A stretch of 64,000 nucleotides of DNA from Triops longicaudatus (Eukaryota; Arthropoda; Branchiopoda; Notostraca; Triopsidae), in the NCBI GenBank assembly GCA_022885665.1, contig JAGQDJ010000092.1, forward strand, positions 62,001 through 126,000. The letters are read 5' to 3'. The position numbers and the translations under genes are program-made. The notes under the pieces are model-generated. The model did no database searches. It was not told the DNA's origin and saw only the letters and a program-made list of their open reading frames with translations. Of the stretch, positions 54,801 to 60,800 are shown one piece after another. Each line of letters starts with the position of its first letter. Position 1 is the stretch's first letter.

Positions 54801-57800
54801 CGTGGTAGGGCACAAAAAAGAACAGAGCTAGTGAATCAAGTAGCTATTTCTTTTTTATAGGCTTTTATATTTTTCAACCCCCGAGGCTTGTAAGTAGGCA
54901 TTTTTCTATTCATTCGCTTTAACACACGTAGAATGAAGAACTTGAGAATAATTTATGCACGATACATGCCAGTTTTTTTTAAAAAAAGAAGGGAACTGAC
55001 AAACATCAATAGACGTTTTTTTATTAGAGTAAGAAGACAGTATGTTTTCCTTCTAGACAGTTGGATGCAAGTGCCACTTAAAAGAATGTCAACAGCGTAA
55101 TGCAATCAGGCTAGTTAGCCAACAAGGTAGGTTGAGTTACGGGTTAGGTCCAACTAGTTTACTTTTCGTTTGCTTAAGCTTGGTTTGACAAAGTTTCATT
55201 TAGTAAAGCTAGGTTAAATAGGACTAGTTAAAGTTAGGTTGAATGGCTAGTTTAGTATGTAAGGTTATGCTAGGTCAGTGTCTTTCAATAGTTTTTACCC
55301 ATTACCTAAAATCACGTATGAGAAGCTTCCATAACCCAACGCAATAATTTAAAAAAAAATACGGAAAAAAATAAGTTTACGACTATAACAGAATCGAACG
55401 ATATACTAATCACACACTAAATGGTTCAGACTATTTAAAAAAAAATCACAATTTTCTCACAACTTTTCGACAGTAATGTTTTAAATCGTGATACCTAGTG
55501 CAGATTGTCCGGATATTATAATAAATTCATTTAATGTACTTTATTGAGAAAACCTCATACTAAAGCATTGTGGTGGAAAATTTTTATTCAAAAAACGACT
55601 TAAAAGTTCATTCGAGCTCCTTTTGGGCTAACTTTTTAGCTAGAATGTAGTTCGAAATTTTTAATCAGCGCTGGAGTTAAAAATGTGAAAATTTTCCAAA
55701 CTTCTCAGGTGATTATTCCAACACTAAATAGTAGATTTGAATTCGCTTATTGTCTACATATATAATTAAGAGTTGTTTTAATGTCCATTTAAGACTAATT
55801 TTGAAAATGCTTTCCTAAAAACACTGAATTTTTGTCGCAATCTTACTAAGAATATTTTTGTAAAATATCTTGACCGATGTGTCATAATCATAACAATACG
55901 CAACTTTCTGTCATAACGTAACAATGCGTAACTTTCGTACGTTTAGTCAATAACCTTTCGTGAAATATTGGGCAGTTTTGTTGAAAATGCCTAGACCGTT
56001 TATTACGTAATTTACCTATTTCTCGGTTAGGTAGCCCACAGTCTTACAGCGAATTCAGTTGGGAGAGTCAGTGCGCACTGAGTTTTTCAAGCGCAGGCAA
56101 CCTATGTTTGTTTGAGAAAGGAAAGTTTTCGCAGCTTCTGAAACTAGTGAACCGCTGTGCTCGAAAAACTCAGTGCGCACTGACTCTCCCAACTAAATTC
56201 GTTATTCAAACAAAATACTGTATTTGAGTGCAAGCTCTAGTAAACAGGTGGGTAAGACAAAAGTTACTGTAGAATTTGTGTCTCATTCGGGCCAAAAATC
56301 TTCCCATAACCGAATTGTAAGAAGTTTTAATTTCAACTTTTCTTCAAATAGGCTATGTTATCCAAATCCAAACGACTTTAAAGTAACTTATCCATGACTA
56401 AAAAGCACTGCAGTAAGTTACGTTTTCATGCTAGAGGCGCAATAAGCAACCGAACTGTTACGACACGTATGCCCAAATTCGCGACGGTTTCCAACAAACG
56501 TAAACATTAGCTAGCGTTCTTGGTTCGCTTGTCGGAATCGATCCTATGGTGACTGCAGCCTACCGGAAAAGACATCCCTATCTCGCATTTCTCAGGTCAT
56601 GTGAACTGAAATGATAAACACGTTTCTCACAATTTAGCAAACATTTGTCAAAACGTGTGTTGAAAACAAAACAAAAAAAAAAACGCTTCACAAAAAATCA
56701 ACCGTTGGGTCAATTTGGAAATTTAAGAAAGACTACTATGAAACGGTTTCATAGTTCGCTCTCTTTCGTACACTTCTCTTCCGTGCAACACGCTTTGCTT
56801 ATACAAACAAACGAAGCAAGACAAACTTCCTTCTCTATAAAGAACTGCCTTTCCTGAAAATCGTAATATGGTGCAAACTTAAAGCCAATGAAAAAGGATC
56901 TGGATAATTTCTGTCAAAGAAATAACTCTCTTCGTCCCTAATTAGCAGCTTCGTGTCGTTGTCAAGGTAGGGTTGGTTTGCCTCGTATATTTTACAGCAC
57001 ACTACGAAATGCATCGGTTGTTGTGCTTTTCATTTTTGTCATCTTTCACCTTCGCAGTCGTGGCTCCCCATTGATCGGTGACGTCAGCACTAAAGCTTTT
57101 CGGTTGTAAAACTCCCAAGAATGGACTGGACACCCCAAGCCGACCAAGAAATACCCCCTTCGAACCCCATCACCCAACTACCATATCCTTATAATACCCA
57201 TGGCACATTCATTGTTATCCCCGCCTCCTTGTCCTCCTCGGTGCTCTTAAGCATTCCTGCCCCCGCAAAGCGCATTTCTTCCAATAGCCCTCTTATTTCT
57301 TTTTCTCTCTTATGCTTGAGTGCGGCACTGATGTACAACAACAATGAAAGCTCAAACATAACTTTCCCGACGCTACCCAACTTTTTATGCAAGGTCGTTA
57401 TACTTGGCAACAATGAATTGCCGCTATTACGACAAACCACCAGAAAATCTATTCACTTTTGCGACAAGAAATTACTGCACGGCAAACTGGACCATAAAAG
57501 ATAATGCAAAACCCCAACATGAGGAAAGATATGGATTCAATTATAAAAGAAATACATGAACGTAATAATTCTGTAAAAGTTTCGACGTTTCCTTTTAATT
57601 TCTGCTGCACTCTGTGAGTGAATGTCTGGAGACGAAACGTCTGCTCTCCCTGCGATCTCTTGATAATGCCTCCCTCTTGGGAAATAAGTGGGCGTGGCTC
57701 TCAAGTCAAACAACAATGAAAAAAAAGTGAGGGAAAAAAGAGAAGGGAGTAAGACAGTTTTTGAATCAAAAGCTTTGCCGACAGAAACTTCCTTTCGCTT

Positions 57801-60800
57801 TTGGGTTTATAACACGCAATCCTTCCTGCTTATTCTCCTTTCTACCCCCAGACAAGTTTTTGAAGGTGGGAGGTTCGTAAAGAGGGTGGGGGAAGACACA
57901 CGGAATCGATGGCCCGAAAATAGAATTGAAAAACACGAAACAAGGGCACCGCGCCAGATACAATTACTGCAGCAATACAGAATTTTGAAGCAACCCCCGA
58001 AAATCTTTTGAGTCAGTGTCTTTCAAGTCCTCTTCAACAATCGAACACCTTTATTCGCTACCAAACAGACATTTTATCACGCCGTCTGCAGATAAAAGCG
58101 AATCACGTCAATGCCTGAACTTCAAGTTTAAGAAATAAGGAGTTGGTTCTTATTTTTCTGCCGCTTTCGCTTCCCCCTTCTTCCCCCTATTTTCTTTTCT
58201 TTCACGTGAAAGTAATCGATTTGAGCCAAATCAAACGAAGAGAGTAGGCGTGTCCCTTTTTAGAGGAGACGCTGCAGCAACGCATCTCCCTTTCAAAAGA
58301 CACGTGGAGAACAAAGGTTCAATGTAAAACACTGACTTTTACAGACTTATGTTTTTATATAACAAATTAAAAACAGTAAGTTCAACAACATCTTTTAATC
58401 ATCAAAGAGTAACAAGAACGCTTTTTACAAAATATAACGCGCAACATGCACCGTTAATAATTAAAAATGTATCCCTCAAAATCGATATAAAGTACTCAGT
58501 CTAGAAAACCTCGTAAACGTACTATTAAGTAGCATACATTATAAGTACGTTTCAATCACAGTCTTAGCCACTTCCGGCCTATTCCGTTTTTAAAGATCTT
58601 CAGTGGATTTTACTTAAATTACACTCAGTTAACTCTTACGTAACTTTACCTAATTAACTTACCGAACTGACCCTATCTTATAAAACGAGTACGCATTGAG
58701 ATAATCCCTTTCTACTTCGTTACCCGTATTATGGTGGGTTTACGACCTAAATCTGGCATAACAACACAACTTCAATCTAAATTAAACTACTCTAGCCAAA
58801 CGTAAACTAACTTAAGCTAACCGAAACGAACCTAATCTTAACTAACAATACTTGTCCCAACTTGACCTAAGCAAACCGAATCTACCTTAAACTTAGCCTG
58901 ACTTAAACTAACATCATTTAACCAAATTCAGTTTCGCGTAAGCTAGCTTTAATCTAAGCAAGCAGAAACTCTAAAATTCACCTTAGATATCGTAACCTAG
59001 CATTAACTAACTTAACTCAAGCTAACACTACTGAACTACTGATTTTATACAGCTAACACAATCTTTGATAACAGGATAACTCGTCTAACCCGAATCTGGT
59101 TAAACTTAGTTTGAATGTTCGTAACTGGGCCTACCTCTCAACTACCTAACTGGTACCTTACTTAACTAATTGTAACCTAAATTGACACGCTCGATGTAGC
59201 TAAAACAAACTTTGAGGCTTAGGCGTGAATATATACGGTCAAAAACAAAGAAACATTCTGAAAGATTAGTTAAACTTTCGAATATGTTCAGTTTGTCACA
59301 GTTTGATTTTGGAATAAGTCGAGATACAAAGTATACACAAGCCCCTCACGAGAGAAAAACGTGGAAAATTGTCAGACATCATACTGTAAAAATGATTCGA
59401 AAGTCAAAGAAACTTTTTTGACAGTAAAGTGCTACTTCCTCCATTAATTCAAGTTTGCCTTAAAAATGCTTTTTACTAAATTTGTAAGCTATGGTTAAAT
59501 TTTTGCCCCTTTTTATTTTAGGGAAAAATGGACACAGAACAAATTACGACAGTGGATCTGATTTTTTTTTTCAGCTTTAAGGTAAAAAAAATATCGTCAG
59601 GTATTTTCCATTATATCATTCCTTAAAATTTAAGCTTTCGTATACTTATAGTTGTCCTACGACGTAAAACTGTCAGAAACCTCAAAAATGCGACCTAGAT
59701 GGCAACAAACGGAGTACAGTTAGCAACAAAGAAAACTATATAACTTATAAAACAATTTTTAAAATAACTGGTTGAAATAATTTTCAACATTTGCCAGAAG
59801 AATGAGAAATTCAGCTAAGCACTGTAAACAGCTGATTACCAAAACCTCAATCCTCGGCGATCCAAATAAGTAAAAGCAAAAAAAGTACTAAGTAAAAAGA
59901 AGCCAATCAAGCAAACGTCGCCTACGGTAAGCATGGCAAGTGCCAACCTTGATTTTGACTTAATTACGGCCAGTAATGGAAGAAAACTAATCACAGGCGT
60001 CTTGTCGTACAAGTCTGGGAAGTTTCACCCACGTTAGAGGAAACCTTACAAGACCTCGGCGTTCCTTTCTGTTTTCTCTTTGTTGTACAGTACGTATGAT
60101 GTGCGTATATGTCTCGTATGTGTGAGGAGAAACCCAGTCGGCTCCAGGGTTCGGAAATGGGCATGTAAAAATCGATGCTCAGACGCCGGGATGTGACCTA
60201 GTTTTCGCCCCATACCACCAATTGGGAGAATATGCCAGTTGCTACAGTTTCAAAAAACAATCGTTTTCTTGTCCAATTGTTTTTCAATCATACATCATTT
60301 TTACATTATTTCATTACGGATTTTTCGGAAAAAAGATACGTCCAAATCAAGGCTGCCCACACGAATTACTTCAAAAAACAGCGCTTTGTAAAAGGTGTTT
60401 AAAAACACATTCTAAACGTTTAAACTGTCTTTATTTTATTAATGTTCCTCCTGGCAGCAGTTTCAGGCGTCCTGCGAAAACCAACTAGCAGGTGGAAACT
60501 GTCTGGGAATTCCTTACTCATATCAGCTAAACATTTCGGCGTTTTCTAACGTTTCTGCTTTACCAAGATGTTACAGCTAAGTTTGTTCAGAAATGGAATA
60601 TTGTGAGAGGAATATATTTTTCCCCAGCAAGCGATTCACTGTAAAATCTGGGCTAACGCACGCTTTCCGAAAGCAAAACGGCCACGTAAACGGAGACGCA
60701 GATTGTTTTAATTATAGATTAAAGCACGCTTTTAGCTCCAGCGGCGCTTGCGCAATAGAAACAAAGCCACGCGCAAAAATTTTTCCCTCGTTTCGTCTTT

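Noticed and set aside
57121..57504. 127-codon plus-strand frame starting with ATG
   Set aside because: Pro/Ser/Leu-rich with no family resemblance, and overlapped by an 83-codon opposite-strand frame. More likely non-coding C-rich DNA.
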